Below, piece by piece: positions 1 through 8,745 of a stretch of 41,749 nt of DNA. The notes under the pieces were generated by a model. It worked only from the letters and a program-made list of their open reading frames with translations. It ran no database searches and was not told the DNA's origin. Source of the DNA: an uncultured Bacteroidota bacterium (GTDB lineage Bacteria; Bacteroidota; Bacteroidia; Bacteroidales; F082); the NCBI GenBank assembly GCA_937912115.1, contig CALDOI010000284.1, positions 1 to 41,749 of the forward strand. Direction: 5' to 3'. Positions within the stretch are counted from its first letter, which is position 1. The number at the start of each line of letters is the position of its first letter. The position numbers and the translations under genes were made by a program.

Positions 1-1413
1 AAATAAATAGTCGAGATGAGGTGGAATAAATGAAGCATCATACCCTGAGTATGACGAAGTTGGTGATTTATGGGTTGATATTTTGAAAGGACTAATATCA
101 ATAACTATGATTCTGTATATCTCATAATAGAATTTATAAATGAATAAGTCTATATAATTTATTGAATACACAACAGGTTGAAATAAATAATCAGCAAAAA
201 CAGAGTATTTGTTTGATTTTTCTATTATGGTTTTGTTACGCGTTACAAAATCAGAAAAAGCGGCAACATCCATTTTGTCACTGGAAAGTAGCACGTTATC
301 CTGAGAAGGAAAAAGTAATGTTATGTTTGTATTCTTCTTTACACTCGTAAAAAACACCTTGCCAGGTCCATCATAATATAGTTTATATGATAATGAATAA
401 ATAATGAATAGAATCATCAGCTTTAATAAGTATAGTTTTTTTGAGGAAAACACTTTCGTTTTAAACTGAGTTTCAAGATTTCTTGCGATTAGTTTAAAGA
501 TGTCCTCAACATTTAAATCATCATTACCCAAATTAATCTTAATAAAAAATCTATGCGAAAAATTGAAATGTTGTTTTATAGGTGAATAGATAACTTCAAC
601 TACTGATCTTAACCATTTTACAAAATCATTTTTACTGACATATTTTTTCTGAAGACTACGATAGTTAGCGAACCTTTGCTGAATAACATCAATTATTGTA
701 GGTGTAATAGCGATTAAGTATGAAATAAATATTGATTGATATTTCCCGTTTAATAAATTAAAAATATCAAAAACAAAAAAATCAATTATAAAGCATATAA
801 TAATTAAATATATAAACTGTGTGAATCTTATAAATCTCGTGTTTATAACATAGTCACGTCTAACAATCAAACTGTTGTAAAAGAATAAGCCTAAAAATAG
901 TCTAAAGGTTCTCCATGATTTAAATATATCAATGAATCTGGCTTCAGATCTCAGTGAACTTTGATCATATAAATAATATAAAAGTATACCATACCCGGCA
1001 AGGATGTTTATTGCTAAAAATGTAGTGCTAAAAACAGATGTAATGTCGAGTTTTTCCCCAATATATTGAATGAAAATTACCGCAAACAGGAGTAAAATAT
1101 AATAATGTGTTATATAATGGATTCTATCAGGCGTTGTAATACTACTTATAACTTTATTAACAAAACTTGATTTCCCGGCTCCTCTGTAACCTGTTACCAG
1201 ATAAGCGCCTGTTTTGGTTTTGCTTTGAGATAATATCACTTTAAGTCGATCTATTATCCTTTCTCTTCCTATAAACCTATTGTCAATATTATCGGCCTCT
1301 GATGGGCCATGAAAAAAAGAATAATTGTGTAATTCAATATATACTTTTTTAACCTTTGATGAAAAATCATCTAGTATGGTTTTATTATTCTTACTGGGAC
1401 CTTTCTTTTTCAT
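1..1413 (-). CDS. Membrane P-loop NTPase, KAP-like layout (3' end beyond window)
   Basis: The frame is open for 471 codons from the ATG at 1413 to the window edge, so the C-terminus is missing. A Walker A motif GYRGAGKS lies at about residues 75-82, preceded by a typical pre-P-loop segment (RFIGRERIIDRL, about 46-57). Directly after Walker A come two hydrophobic segments (about 103-120 and 131-149), a third near 190-215 and possibly one near 345-365. Membrane segments inserted into the nucleotide-binding domain after Walker A are the hallmark of KAP NTPases such as the phage-exclusion protein PifA, so I infer a membrane-anchored NTPase facing the cytoplasm. I could not place a clear Walker B in the visible part; a stretch IKINLG...EDIFKLIARNL (near residues 305-325) looks like a core strand-helix unit of such domains. 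It lies 117 nt downstream of the patatin gene on the same strand, so co-transcription is possible. The family assignment is tentative; the P-loop is certain. Confidence 0.75.
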   Translation of the reverse strand, partial: MKKKGPSKNNKTILDDFSSKVKKVYIELHNYSFFHGPSEADNIDNRFIGRERIIDRLKVILSQSKTKTGAYLVTGYRGAGKSSFVNKVISSITTPDRIHYITHYYILLLFAVIFIQYIGEKLDITSVFSTTFLAINILAGYGILLYYLYDQSSLRSEARFIDIFKSWRTFRLFLGLFFYNSLIVRRDYVINTRFIRFTQFIYLIIICFIIDFFVFDIFNLLNGKYQSIFISYLIAITPTIIDVIQQRFANYRSLQKKYVSKNDFVKWLRSVVEVIYSPIKQHFNFSHRFFIKINLGNDDLNVEDIFKLIARNLETQFKTKVFSSKKLYLLKLMILFIIYSLSYKLYYDGPGKVFFTSVKKNTNITLLFPSQDNVLLSSDKMDVAAFSDFVTRNKTIIEKSNKYSVFADYLFQPVVYSINYIDLFIYKFYYEIYRIIVIDISPFKISTHKSPTSSYSGYDASFIPPHLDYLF

Positions 1414-1530
1414 TTGTGAATTCTTTCTTATTTCTACGTGCAACATTAAATTAATTGAAATATACATCCGGCTTGCTTCAAAGCACCATGCAATGTATTA
1501 ATATTGTAATAAAATGATTTTTCACATACC

Positions 1531-3369
1531 CTATTTTACATCATTGGTTAACAATTCATTATTGTCCATATCTTCAATAACTATATCAATAAACTTATCA
1601 GCCAATATGCCTCGCACTCTTGTTTTTGCCAACCATAAAAAAGTATTTGTAATTGGTTTAACAGCCGCAACCGATAATGCTTTTTTGAACCATGATTTTT
1701 TGCGAATTTGTTTTACAACATCATTTTGAATTTTCTCTGTACCAGGTTCTTTACCATTTGTTATATTTTCGATTAATACAGAAATTCTATTTTTCAGACT
1801 TTTCTTAAGCCCTAATAAATAACTTAACTTGATTTCCGAATATTTAAACCTATCTTCTGTAAAGTTTTCTTGCTTCTCTAGTTCGTATGATTCCGTTAAT
1901 ATATTGTAAACAACCCTTATGTCCGGTATTATTGGGAGATACTTTACATTTTTTACATCAACTTGAAACGATTCAGTTATCCCTGTGTAACCAAAATCAA
2001 TTATCGAATTTTTTGCATCAACCGGCACACTAAAATATTTCTTTAAAAACTGTTGACAATTTCTACGTCCAAGTAAGAAGTCATGTTTTCTAAATTCCTT
2101 TGAGAAAAATCCTCCAAATCCACCCATAGATCCACATGCTATATGGTTTTCTTTTTCCCTGTTGGCACCTGACCGGGTTGGCATTATCAGAAATCGGGTA
2201 TAGTCATCACCTCCATATGCAGATTTCAGTACGTTTTCTTTCATTCTTAGTTCATCTAACATAGATGAAACAATTTTTGGTACAATAAACTTGAATGCTT
2301 TTAATGGGTAATAATTAACTTCAGGTAATTTATTGTGGTTAGGAAAAGGGTCAATCATTAATACAGTTGATTCAAAATCTTTTGCTGTAATCTTTCTTTC
2401 TTCTTCAGTAGTTTTTAGCTTTTCATCCAGTAATCTCTGTGTAAGCTCAAAAGGATCATTATTAATAGTACCTCCATCAACATTTAATGTCTCAAATATA
2501 TCATCATTATTAATGGTATGAAGATTTGACCGATTTCCTAAATTTAGGTATTTGTTATCAACTATATATTTCCCCAATCTTTTAATAATTCTTGGTTCCA
2601 GCCCGATAGGGAAACCTCCGGTAGCCATTGCACTCTGAACAAGTATGTCCTTGTTGTATCCTTCATCATTCTCAAAGTGAAAAGGTATTCTACCATCTTT
2701 ATTGTATTTTTCACTTGGGTTTAACTGAAAATGAGCTATGTCGAAATGTCTTTTCATCCTGTGCAAACGAGAATAAGATTTGGTATTGAATTGAATTTCG
2801 AATGGTATTCCTCTGAGGTTTGTTAAAGTTGCAACTACTTCAAGGTTTTTGTCAAAATACGGTCTTCTAATCTCAGTATCTCTTTTAACATTGTTTATAT
2901 GCCTGATTGCTATAGTTTTTATGAAGTTTGAATTAAACAATGATTTTACTTCTTTCTGTGGATTAACTTCCTTATTATTATCAATATCATCAGTTGAAAG
3001 CATTGCACTCATCATATCATGCCCATTCTTTTCTGTTAGGTTTACCCATGAGTTGTATAGAGGGTTTTGTTCAAGTATGCTATTATTATCATTCTCGATA
3101 TCCTTTTTGCGAACATGTTCAAACTTGTTATTTATCAATGCAGAAGTCAGAATAGCCGTCATACCCCCAGCCGAAGCACCACTCAATACATCAATAACAA
3201 CATTGTGTTTGGGTATGCCACTAATTTTGCCATCTTTTTGGAGTTTTTTAGCTTTTTCCCAGTTTTCCAATGATTCAAGTAAATAGTCAATAACTCCAGC
3301 TGTATAGGCTCCGGCAGAAATTGCACCGGCCATACAAATTCCTAAGTGTAAAGTTTTTTGTTCTCTCAT
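1531..3369 (-). CDS. Patatin-like phospholipase
   Basis: 612 residues. The patatin lipase fold is shown by the glycine-rich N-terminal loop (AGAISAGAYTAG, about 14-25, the oxyanion-hole region), the nucleophile elbow SGASAGG with Ser66, and the DGG motif with Asp298 that completes the Ser-Asp dyad; SAMATGGFPIG (246-256) matches the conserved segment between them. Patatins hydrolyse acyl chains of phospholipids or neutral lipids. At over 600 residues it is about twice a minimal patatin domain; the C-terminal half (about 320-612) is unassigned and ends in a basic, hydrophobic stretch. No signal peptide is evident, so it is probably cytoplasmic or membrane-associated. The following gene on the same strand is a membrane P-loop NTPase. 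Patatins serve as effectors in several antiphage systems (for example CapV in CBASS), but no nucleotide cyclase is present here, so a defence role is only an inference. Start ATG has no Shine-Dalgarno, as is normal for the phylum. Confidence 0.88.
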   Translation of the reverse strand: MREQKTLHLGICMAGAISAGAYTAGVIDYLLESLENWEKAKKLQKDGKISGIPKHNVVIDVLSGASAGGMTAILTSALINNKFEHVRKKDIENDNNSILEQNPLYNSWVNLTEKNGHDMMSAMLSTDDIDNNKEVNPQKEVKSLFNSNFIKTIAIRHINNVKRDTEIRRPYFDKNLEVVATLTNLRGIPFEIQFNTKSYSRLHRMKRHFDIAHFQLNPSEKYNKDGRIPFHFENDEGYNKDILVQSAMATGGFPIGLEPRIIKRLGKYIVDNKYLNLGNRSNLHTINNDDIFETLNVDGGTINNDPFELTQRLLDEKLKTTEEERKITAKDFESTVLMIDPFPNHNKLPEVNYYPLKAFKFIVPKIVSSMLDELRMKENVLKSAYGGDDYTRFLIMPTRSGANREKENHIACGSMGGFGGFFSKEFRKHDFLLGRRNCQQFLKKYFSVPVDAKNSIIDFGYTGITESFQVDVKNVKYLPIIPDIRVVYNILTESYELEKQENFTEDRFKYSEIKLSYLLGLKKSLKNRISVLIENITNGKEPGTEKIQNDVVKQIRKKSWFKKALSVAAVKPITNTFLWLAKTRVRGILADKFIDIVIEDMDNNELLTNDVK

Positions 3370-3657
3370 TGTATTTCTTTTTATAAGTTATTATCACGAT
3401 ATTTATATCCGAATTAAATCAATTCAGTTGTAAGCTTATTATGTATTGGCATCCATGTAATGCTGGGCTTAGCATGTTTTTTTTTATCTCCAATACAGCC
3501 TCCGTATTTATTTAGATTTAGCAACACAAGTTTTTTAAGTTTTAAAAATAATTTGAAGCAAATTCGATATTAATATATGCTTCCAAAATATCCTCTTTAC
3601 TATCATCAGGCATCCATAATAAGTCCAAACCGCCCCTACGCTCAATCTCATCAACCG

Positions 3658-4101
3658 TTACCTGTTGTACTCGGTTTTACTAATAAACTCTGATAAAGCA
3701 GGAGCTATCATCCCCTCTTGTATAATTAGTATCGAATCTGTAAAAGCTGTGTTAGCATCATCATACAGCATCACATTAAGATCCTTTGAATAGATAGCTA
3801 TTAGAAAAGTATTAGATTTTACAGCAAAAAAATGAGCATCTGCTTTCTTTATAATATTTGCAACACCTCTATTAGATGGAACCTCATTCTGTTTTAATAG
3901 TTCAAGGTATTTCTCATAATTCAAGGCTGATAAATCACCTTTATATTCACCAAAAAGAATTAGGTTACCTCTTAACTTAACATTTGCAGATGATAGATCC
4001 ATTACAAATTCCTCCAGATCTTTGTTTTTTGTTTGAGTCTGAGTGCACTCACTGATAAACAGTAACCCAATACTTAATAAAATTAAATGTCTTTTTCTCA
4101 T
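3658..4101 (-). CDS. Small secreted protein, possible lipoprotein
   Basis: 147 residues. The N-terminus MRKRHLILLSIGLLFISEC has a basic start and a hydrophobic core and ends in a Cys at residue 19, which suggests export. The residue before the Cys is Glu, so the lipobox is poor and lipidation is uncertain. The mature part is predicted mixed alpha/beta with no motif I recognise. The start lies 7 nt after the stop of the zinc phospholipase-like gene on the same strand, so the two are almost certainly co-transcribed. A different frame stays open just past the stop codon (3542-3667), which could reflect a frameshift or a decayed neighbour. Confidence 0.7.
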   Translation of the reverse strand: MRKRHLILLSIGLLFISECTQTQTKNKDLEEFVMDLSSANVKLRGNLILFGEYKGDLSALNYEKYLELLKQNEVPSNRGVANIIKKADAHFFAVKSNTFLIAIYSKDLNVMLYDDANTAFTDSILIIQEGMIAPALSEFISKTEYNR

Positions 4102-4108
4102 AATTATT

Positions 4109-5077
4109 CTATTTTTTCCAGAATACTGGGATTAAATCTAGTTTGTTATTAGCTAATAAACGTCCTGTGTCCAAATCTATCAAAGGAATATCATCTTTAC
4201 TAAGTTTTGTACCACCTTCGAACACATATTTTTGGGCTTTTTGTGCAACTTTTATAAACTTTGAATAGAATTGGGGGATGCAATCTTTGAAGAAATCAAT
4301 TTGGTCTACATGTAAGAAATTTATACTCCTATCTTTGGGCCTTTGTAATATCACTGCTAATTCTCTATTTATATCTTCTCTATTTCTATAACTAAAGGTA
4401 TTAGCTTTCAGGTTTCTATAAATCCTGGGATTATCACCTTCTGCAACCTCAAACATCCTCTCTAACCCATTTATCCAACCAAATATCTTCTCAGCGGAAT
4501 AGCGCTCAGCATAAGTATCATATATTAATTCACTAAATACTTCAATTATCATTTCAGCAGAAGCATAGTTTACAAAGTCTCCTAATCCATCATGAATATT
4601 GGTATAATTCAATTCGGAAGAAAGACCTGATCCTCTGGTTAGTTCTTCCATGAAAAGTACGTCTAGCTGCATTTCAAGTGATCTGTGTTCAGCCTGATTT
4701 TCTGAATAATCTCCTACCTTATCTCTAACGAATGGATGAATTATACCATCGGCAAAAACATGAGAGATATAACCTAGGAAGAAGGAGAACATATGATAAT
4801 GGGAATTCAAATTAATTTTCCCTTTTAGTGATTCAAGTTTCTTCAACGATCGTAGAGGTATTTGATTTGTTTTTCTATAATGAAAATTATCTGCAAGAGG
4901 ACTCTCATTTGAGAAAAAGAAATCGTCGTCTGCAATACTTGCATAAGGTAGATCAGGAGCCACTGCGCCTACCAGAAATGAATCGGCACCAAATGCAAGA
5001 ATATTTTTCAAAATCCCATCAGGGATTTCATCTTGTAACTTCTTTGTTAACAAGATATGCGTTAGTCCACTAGCCAT
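4109..5077 (-). CDS. Zinc-dependent phospholipase C-like hydrolase
   Basis: 322 residues. The pattern of metal ligands matches the Zn_dep_PLPC family (bacterial phospholipase C-type proteins): His7 near the N-terminus, GAVAPDLPY (38-45) with Asp42, His93/His95, the signature GYISHVFADGIIHPF (102-116) with His106, Asp110 and His114, and HRSLEMQLD (131-139) with His131, Glu135 and Asp139. Members bind two or three zinc ions and hydrolyse phosphodiester bonds of phospholipids; many relatives are uncharacterised. No signal peptide is visible, unlike the secreted clostridial toxins, so this is probably a cytoplasmic member. Its gene is followed 7 nt later by a small exported protein. The C-terminal third (about 220-322) has no motif I recognise. 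Substrate is not predictable. Confidence 0.8.
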   Translation of the reverse strand: MASGLTHILLTKKLQDEIPDGILKNILAFGADSFLVGAVAPDLPYASIADDDFFFSNESPLADNFHYRKTNQIPLRSLKKLESLKGKINLNSHYHMFSFFLGYISHVFADGIIHPFVRDKVGDYSENQAEHRSLEMQLDVLFMEELTRGSGLSSELNYTNIHDGLGDFVNYASAEMIIEVFSELIYDTYAERYSAEKIFGWINGLERMFEVAEGDNPRIYRNLKANTFSYRNREDINRELAVILQRPKDRSINFLHVDQIDFFKDCIPQFYSKFIKVAQKAQKYVFEGGTKLSKDDIPLIDLDTGRLLANNKLDLIPVFWKK

Positions 5078-5194
5078 ATTTTATTATTAGAGTTTATTTT
5101 AAAAACTTACAAAGTTGAAAAAATGGCACGCCGATATAAGTTCTGACGTACCATATTCTCCAAACATTTAGCAGGTAATAGACCTAAAAAAAGA

Positions 5195-5341
5195 TCATTT
5201 GCACCCATTCTTAGAACAGGTAATTTTTTCGTGTGAATCAACCCAGTGACTTTGGTTATCTTTTGTGTCGAATCCACAACCGGTTTTTCCACCCTTTTGT
5301 CCTTTATGGACTTCTCTTGTTGGTAAATGTTTTACTGCCAT
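5195..5341 (-). CDS. Small Cys-containing protein (48 aa)
   Basis: A 48-residue reading frame starting at the ATG at 5341 and ending with TGA at 5195. It is basic and rich in Gly, Lys and His, with three Cys: GGKTGCGFDT around Cys22, and ITCSKNGCK at the end (Cys42, Cys47). The order (KGGKTGCGFDT, then HW, then ITCxKNGC) matches, from memory, a family of tiny conserved hypothetical proteins in Bacteroidota; I cannot check that here. The Cys spacing could bind a metal or form disulfides, but function is unknown. A longer overlapping frame in another register (5107-5292) is a shadow of this one. It stands alone, about 118 nt upstream of the zinc phospholipase-like gene on the same strand. Confidence 0.6.
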   Translation of the reverse strand: MAVKHLPTREVHKGQKGGKTGCGFDTKDNQSHWVDSHEKITCSKNGCK

Positions 5342-5642
5342 AATATTTGATTTATTTAGTTAAAATTGCTTGCATGCAAATAGTTGCGAGCATAGCTTGC
5401 TTATTTTAGAAATTAATTTGTTGGCAAGAAATTAATAATTCGCTCAGATTCATTTCGGATTGTCGAATATGAGGAATCGACACTAATAAATATCTCTATG
5501 TTTAGTGTAGATTAATATATGACAGATGTTCATAGTTAACCACCTTATTTATCTACTTCTAATATTTCTCTGTGTACTTCTATCAGGCCTGATTTATGAT
5601 CCGTTGTAACCACATGTTTCTCTGCTGAATCTGTTTATTCAG
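5342..5642. other. Intergenic spacer, nothing recognised
   Basis: About 300 AT-rich bases between the 48-residue protein gene and the nuclease-like pseudogene. I see no reading frame, strong hairpin or repeat that I can support. Confidence 0.5.
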
Positions 5643-6077
5643 TTACTTCTTGTCTCTTTCTGGTAATTCAAAATAATAAAAAAGAGCATCTTTTTCTTCT
5701 ACTTTCTCCTGAATTCTTGTCAACATAGCTCGCTCAGACGTATGATGTTTTTCCCCAAAGACAATTACAATTAAATTCGAGTATTTATATTTCATGTAGT
5801 CGTCAATTTGACCTGATAACCTATGAAGATTAGCTGTTTTAAATAGTGATTTTGCTATTTTTAATTCTAATCCTACTTTTCCATTGCCAATATCGAAATC
5901 AATCTTAGTTGCATTTATTCCTTCAACTCCGTATTCATCTATAACATTTACATAATACTGCTGTAAATGCTTCTTCAATTGATTTTGAATAGATTTTTCT
6001 GTGTAACCTTCTTTTAAGTTTTCACTATATTCAATTTCAAACAGCTAATATTTTTCATTAAATGTGCTCACGTTCAT
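5643..6077 (-). pseudogene. PD-(D/E)XK nuclease-like ORF interrupted by an in-frame amber codon
   Basis: A frame opens at the ATG at 6077 (MNVSTFNEKY), meets TAG at codon 11 (6045-6047) and stays open for 133 more codons to the TAA at 5643. After the TAG the only internal initiation candidate is the TTG at 5978, which would give 111 residues and lose a well-formed helix (LFEIEYSENLKEGYTEKSIQN). The conserved-looking core is KIDFDIGNGKVGLELKIAK: an acidic residue followed about ten residues later by E-L-K, the geometry of a PD-(D/E)XK nuclease active site, then an amphipathic helix and the strand NLIVIVFGE. Such domains occur in restriction and other defence proteins. Either the gene has decayed, or the TAG is a sequencing error, or a shortened TTG-initiated protein is made. 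The nuclease call rests on one motif and is weak. Confidence 0.45.
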
Positions 6078-6126
6078 TTAACCCCTATCAGCCCAATGAC
6101 TTACACATATTGCCATAGGCTATATT

Positions 6127-6816
6127 CTATTTCTGATTTCTTATTTCATTCATTAACTTTGAAATATAATTAGTTACAACTCCAGTAAAATCAGAGATAA
6201 ACTTGATAGATTCTAATGAAACAATTCTTTCCGATTCATAATATTTTACATATTGATTTGCTTTAAGATAGTCTATCAAATTCTTTTGTTTAGCTACGTT
6301 CTTCTTTAAAATTCCATTATTATGTGCTATTGAATTCCGAATATTTTGATATTTCTTGATTTCTTGCCATTCAGGTTGAATAGCAGATAGATTTACATTA
6401 ATTACTTTTTCAATATATTTTCTGCATTGATCAATATAACTTTTTGAAGAAATATCATTCACAGTTTGTTGTACATTTTCTTCACTCCGGCAGTAAGCAC
6501 ATATCTCAAATAAATATCGCTCAAAAATCGAATATGCCATTATGAAGAATGGATTATTTAACAAGGGAGAAAATTGATTGAACTCAATAATTTCATTTTC
6601 GAACATTTCAAAGGGTTCAGGTACATCATCATACGACTTTCTTTCAATTTTCCATGCCTCAATTTTACTCTCTATTTCCTGTTCTTTTTTATTTATAGTG
6701 TCTTCTGATTCAATTAGAAATGAATTCAGAGCATTATATTCAACGTCCAATAAATATTCGAAATCAAATAATCTACTATACTTATGTAGTTCTTTTAGTT
6801 TATCTCTCCAATTCAT
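6127..6816 (-). CDS. HEPN-like protein
   Basis: 229 residues, largely helical. The segment KKYQNIRNSIAHNNGIL (154-170) contains R160-x4-H165, the Rx4-6H signature of HEPN domains, whose Arg and His form an RNase active site in dimers. A long charged coiled-coil-like helix occupies about residues 35-65, and IMAYSIFERYLFEICAYC (92-109) is the kind of helix that precedes the motif in HEPN proteins that read as RiboL-PSP/MAE-type domains. HEPN proteins act as toxins, RNA-cleaving effectors or scaffolds in defence systems. There is no nucleotidyltransferase (MNT) partner adjacent, so this is not a HEPN/MNT toxin-antitoxin pair; the upstream neighbour is a spacer and the downstream one the broken nuclease-like ORF. 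Family is likely, role unknown. Confidence 0.65.
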   Translation of the reverse strand: MNWRDKLKELHKYSRLFDFEYLLDVEYNALNSFLIESEDTINKKEQEIESKIEAWKIERKSYDDVPEPFEMFENEIIEFNQFSPLLNNPFFIMAYSIFERYLFEICAYCRSEENVQQTVNDISSKSYIDQCRKYIEKVINVNLSAIQPEWQEIKKYQNIRNSIAHNNGILKKNVAKQKNLIDYLKANQYVKYYESERIVSLESIKFISDFTGVVTNYISKLMNEIRNQK

Positions 6817-7226
6817 TTTATCAGTTCATAAACTCTTGACTAAAGGTAAAATTGCTTGTTTCTATTCTGTATTCCTTTATTCATAGTTGATTCAGATTTT
6901 CAAAAACAGAAAAAACATGAAATATTTATCAAAATTTTCACGTTAGCTTGATAAACTAACCGGTTTCTGATGTGTGAATGGTTCACAACGATTTATAAGT
7001 GGAGTGCGGGATTGAAAGGGATGAATTTTCAAGCTCGCACGGTGCCAATTCGTTTATTCAATATTTCATTTTATCCGTCAAGTCGTCAAAGATGAACTGG
7101 CGGTGTTACAACAACGAGGTGTAGCCCAAAAAACCACTGAAACCCACATTTAATTTATATTTTGTAATGGCCCATTTGTTTTCTTTTTTGTCCATAATTA
7201 GAGATGTTATGCCTATTAAGCCCCTG
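6817..7226. other. Intergenic spacer with an imperfect inverted repeat
   Basis: No gene seen in about 410 bases. Positions 7004-7040 form an imperfect inverted repeat (GTGCG...TTGAAA against TTTTCAA...CGCAC), and the following stretch to about 7140 is richer in GC than the surroundings. It has the look of a short mobile or integron-type element remnant, but I cannot assign a class. Confidence 0.4.
7004..7040. repeat. Imperfect inverted repeat, possible mobile-element remnant
   Basis: Arms GTGCG (7004-7008) plus TTGAAA (7012-7017) face TTTTCAA (7027-7033) plus CGCAC (7036-7040). There is no T-run, so it is not a simple terminator. A second, unrelated-sequence but similarly built inverted repeat lies at 9092-9147, on the other side of the RiPP locus. 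Confidence 0.4.
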
Positions 7227-8723
7227 TCAAATGGTTAAGTCCGTTTTATCAAGATGCAGTTTTTCCTTATGGTCAAGTATTATTTCTCTATTAAGCTTCG
7301 CGATGCTGCAAAAAAAATCATTTATTTCTAATAGGTCTCCCTTTGGATTTTCATTTGCATTTCTAACCATACACATGTTACAAAAATCTTTGTCAGGACA
7401 TTCGGTACATTTGGGAAAATCTTGATTGCGCAAGCCTCTTAAATAATGTACTTTTTCAGAATTATCCCAAATATCATTGAGAAAAGTTTCTTTTACATTA
7501 CCTACTACATAATCCTGCCAGCCTTCACATGGATAAACATTTCCGTTGTCTGTTATGCAAATAGTAGAACGACAAACGCTACAAACAAAATCGTTTGCTG
7601 TAATATTTTTTTTCTTCTCAGCTGCCTTTTCTATTTGTTCCAAATATTTTGCGTCATTCTCAACTTTGTCATTAATCACTTCTTTAATTTCATTCATAGA
7701 TAGACGGCAACTCAAATTTTGTGTTGTATGATTATATTCGGCTATGATACCATAATCATCTCCAACATGAATCTTATGCTTTTCTGCCCATTTTATAACT
7801 TCAACATAACAGTTTTTATTTTGTTTCATGATTGGGCAGCTTATTTGCAAAGGGATATCGTTTTCAATCAGTTTTAAAATTGCATTTTCTGTTTTTTCAA
7901 AACTTCCTTTCAGTTGGGTTATTCCATCGTGAATATTAGAATCCATTGAGTATAGTGAGACTTGAACACTTAAAAGAGGGTTCATTTTCATTTCTTTTAT
8001 AATTTCATCATTAAGTAATGTCAAATTACTAAGGACATTAACTGAAAAGTCATATTCTTTGCACTTATTTAAAAAATTACAAAAGTTTTTGTGCAACATT
8101 GGTTCTCCACCACTTAAAGTCAAATTCAACAACCTCATATTAACACATTGTTCTAAAATATCATAAAATAAATCAGGATCCATATGACTTACTTTATCAT
8201 CATGTGGAATATAACAATGTACACATCTTTCGTTGCACTTACTTGTAATTTCTAGGTGCAAATTTGTAAGCTGGGGTTTGCCTTTAAAATATTCTCCTAA
8301 AAAATCCTGTGTGGTTTTTTTAGGATGCATAATAATCAGAGGCGAATCTTTTTTTATTATTCCGGGTATTAAAGCCTTATACGAAAACCTTGTATCTTTT
8401 TCATTGCACTCCTGCATTGTTTTTCCAGAAACAATAAACCCATCTCGTTCAAGCATGCAATAAAATTCTTTGGCATCGTTACTTATTGTTCTTAGGTCAA
8501 TATTTGTAAATTGCTTATTTATTTTTTTTGTAAGCTCATCAATGGTTTGTGGTTTTCTATTTAAAACAGTCATAAAAACAGTTCCACTTTCTGATATAAT
8601 TTTGTCACCGATGAAGTCTTCGTTATTATTCGTTTGTTTATATTCGAAATTCCTATTGTCCGTAATATATCCAAAGGACTCATAATTTCGGAACATAACA
8701 TTAGACTTTAGTTTAAAAAACAT
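7227..8723 (-). CDS. Radical SAM/SPASM RiPP maturase
   Basis: 498 residues. Residues 1-105 resemble a PqqD-like RiPP recognition element (GYITD, a TIDEL helix, then DAKEFYCMLERDGFIVSG). The radical SAM domain follows, with the cluster motif CNERCVHCY (Cys163, Cys167, Cys170) and LSGGEPML (203-210). The C-terminal SPASM domain has Cys381, 384, 389 and 399, then KCTECPDKDFCNMC (Cys439, 442, 448, 451) and Cys472, enough to ligate auxiliary iron-sulfur clusters. SPASM maturases make thioether or carbon-carbon crosslinks, or epimerise residues, in ribosomal peptides. A 38-residue precursor gene lies 75 nt upstream on the same strand. The ATG at 8723 has a Shine-Dalgarno AGGAGA seven bases upstream (8731-8736), rare in this window. 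No peptidase or transporter gene is adjacent. The exact bond formed cannot be predicted. Confidence 0.93.
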   Translation of the reverse strand: MFFKLKSNVMFRNYESFGYITDNRNFEYKQTNNNEDFIGDKIISESGTVFMTVLNRKPQTIDELTKKINKQFTNIDLRTISNDAKEFYCMLERDGFIVSGKTMQECNEKDTRFSYKALIPGIIKKDSPLIIMHPKKTTQDFLGEYFKGKPQLTNLHLEITSKCNERCVHCYIPHDDKVSHMDPDLFYDILEQCVNMRLLNLTLSGGEPMLHKNFCNFLNKCKEYDFSVNVLSNLTLLNDEIIKEMKMNPLLSVQVSLYSMDSNIHDGITQLKGSFEKTENAILKLIENDIPLQISCPIMKQNKNCYVEVIKWAEKHKIHVGDDYGIIAEYNHTTQNLSCRLSMNEIKEVINDKVENDAKYLEQIEKAAEKKKNITANDFVCSVCRSTICITDNGNVYPCEGWQDYVVGNVKETFLNDIWDNSEKVHYLRGLRNQDFPKCTECPDKDFCNMCMVRNANENPKGDLLEINDFFCSIAKLNREIILDHKEKLHLDKTDLTI

Positions 8724-8745
8724 AACAATATCTCCTTTTCTTAGT

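Noticed and set aside
162..350. A 62-codon plus-strand frame
   Set aside because: It lies antisense to the continuous minus-strand NTPase frame (1-1413) and has no motif.
2849..3286. A 145-codon plus-strand hydrophobic frame
   Set aside because: Antisense shadow of the patatin gene, whose catalytic motifs are intact on the minus strand.
5107..5292. A 61-codon minus-strand frame
   Set aside because: Different register from the 48-residue Cys frame, which has a better start and composition.
6127..6816. HEPN/MNT toxin-antitoxin pair
   Set aside because: No nucleotidyltransferase-type gene is adjacent on either side.
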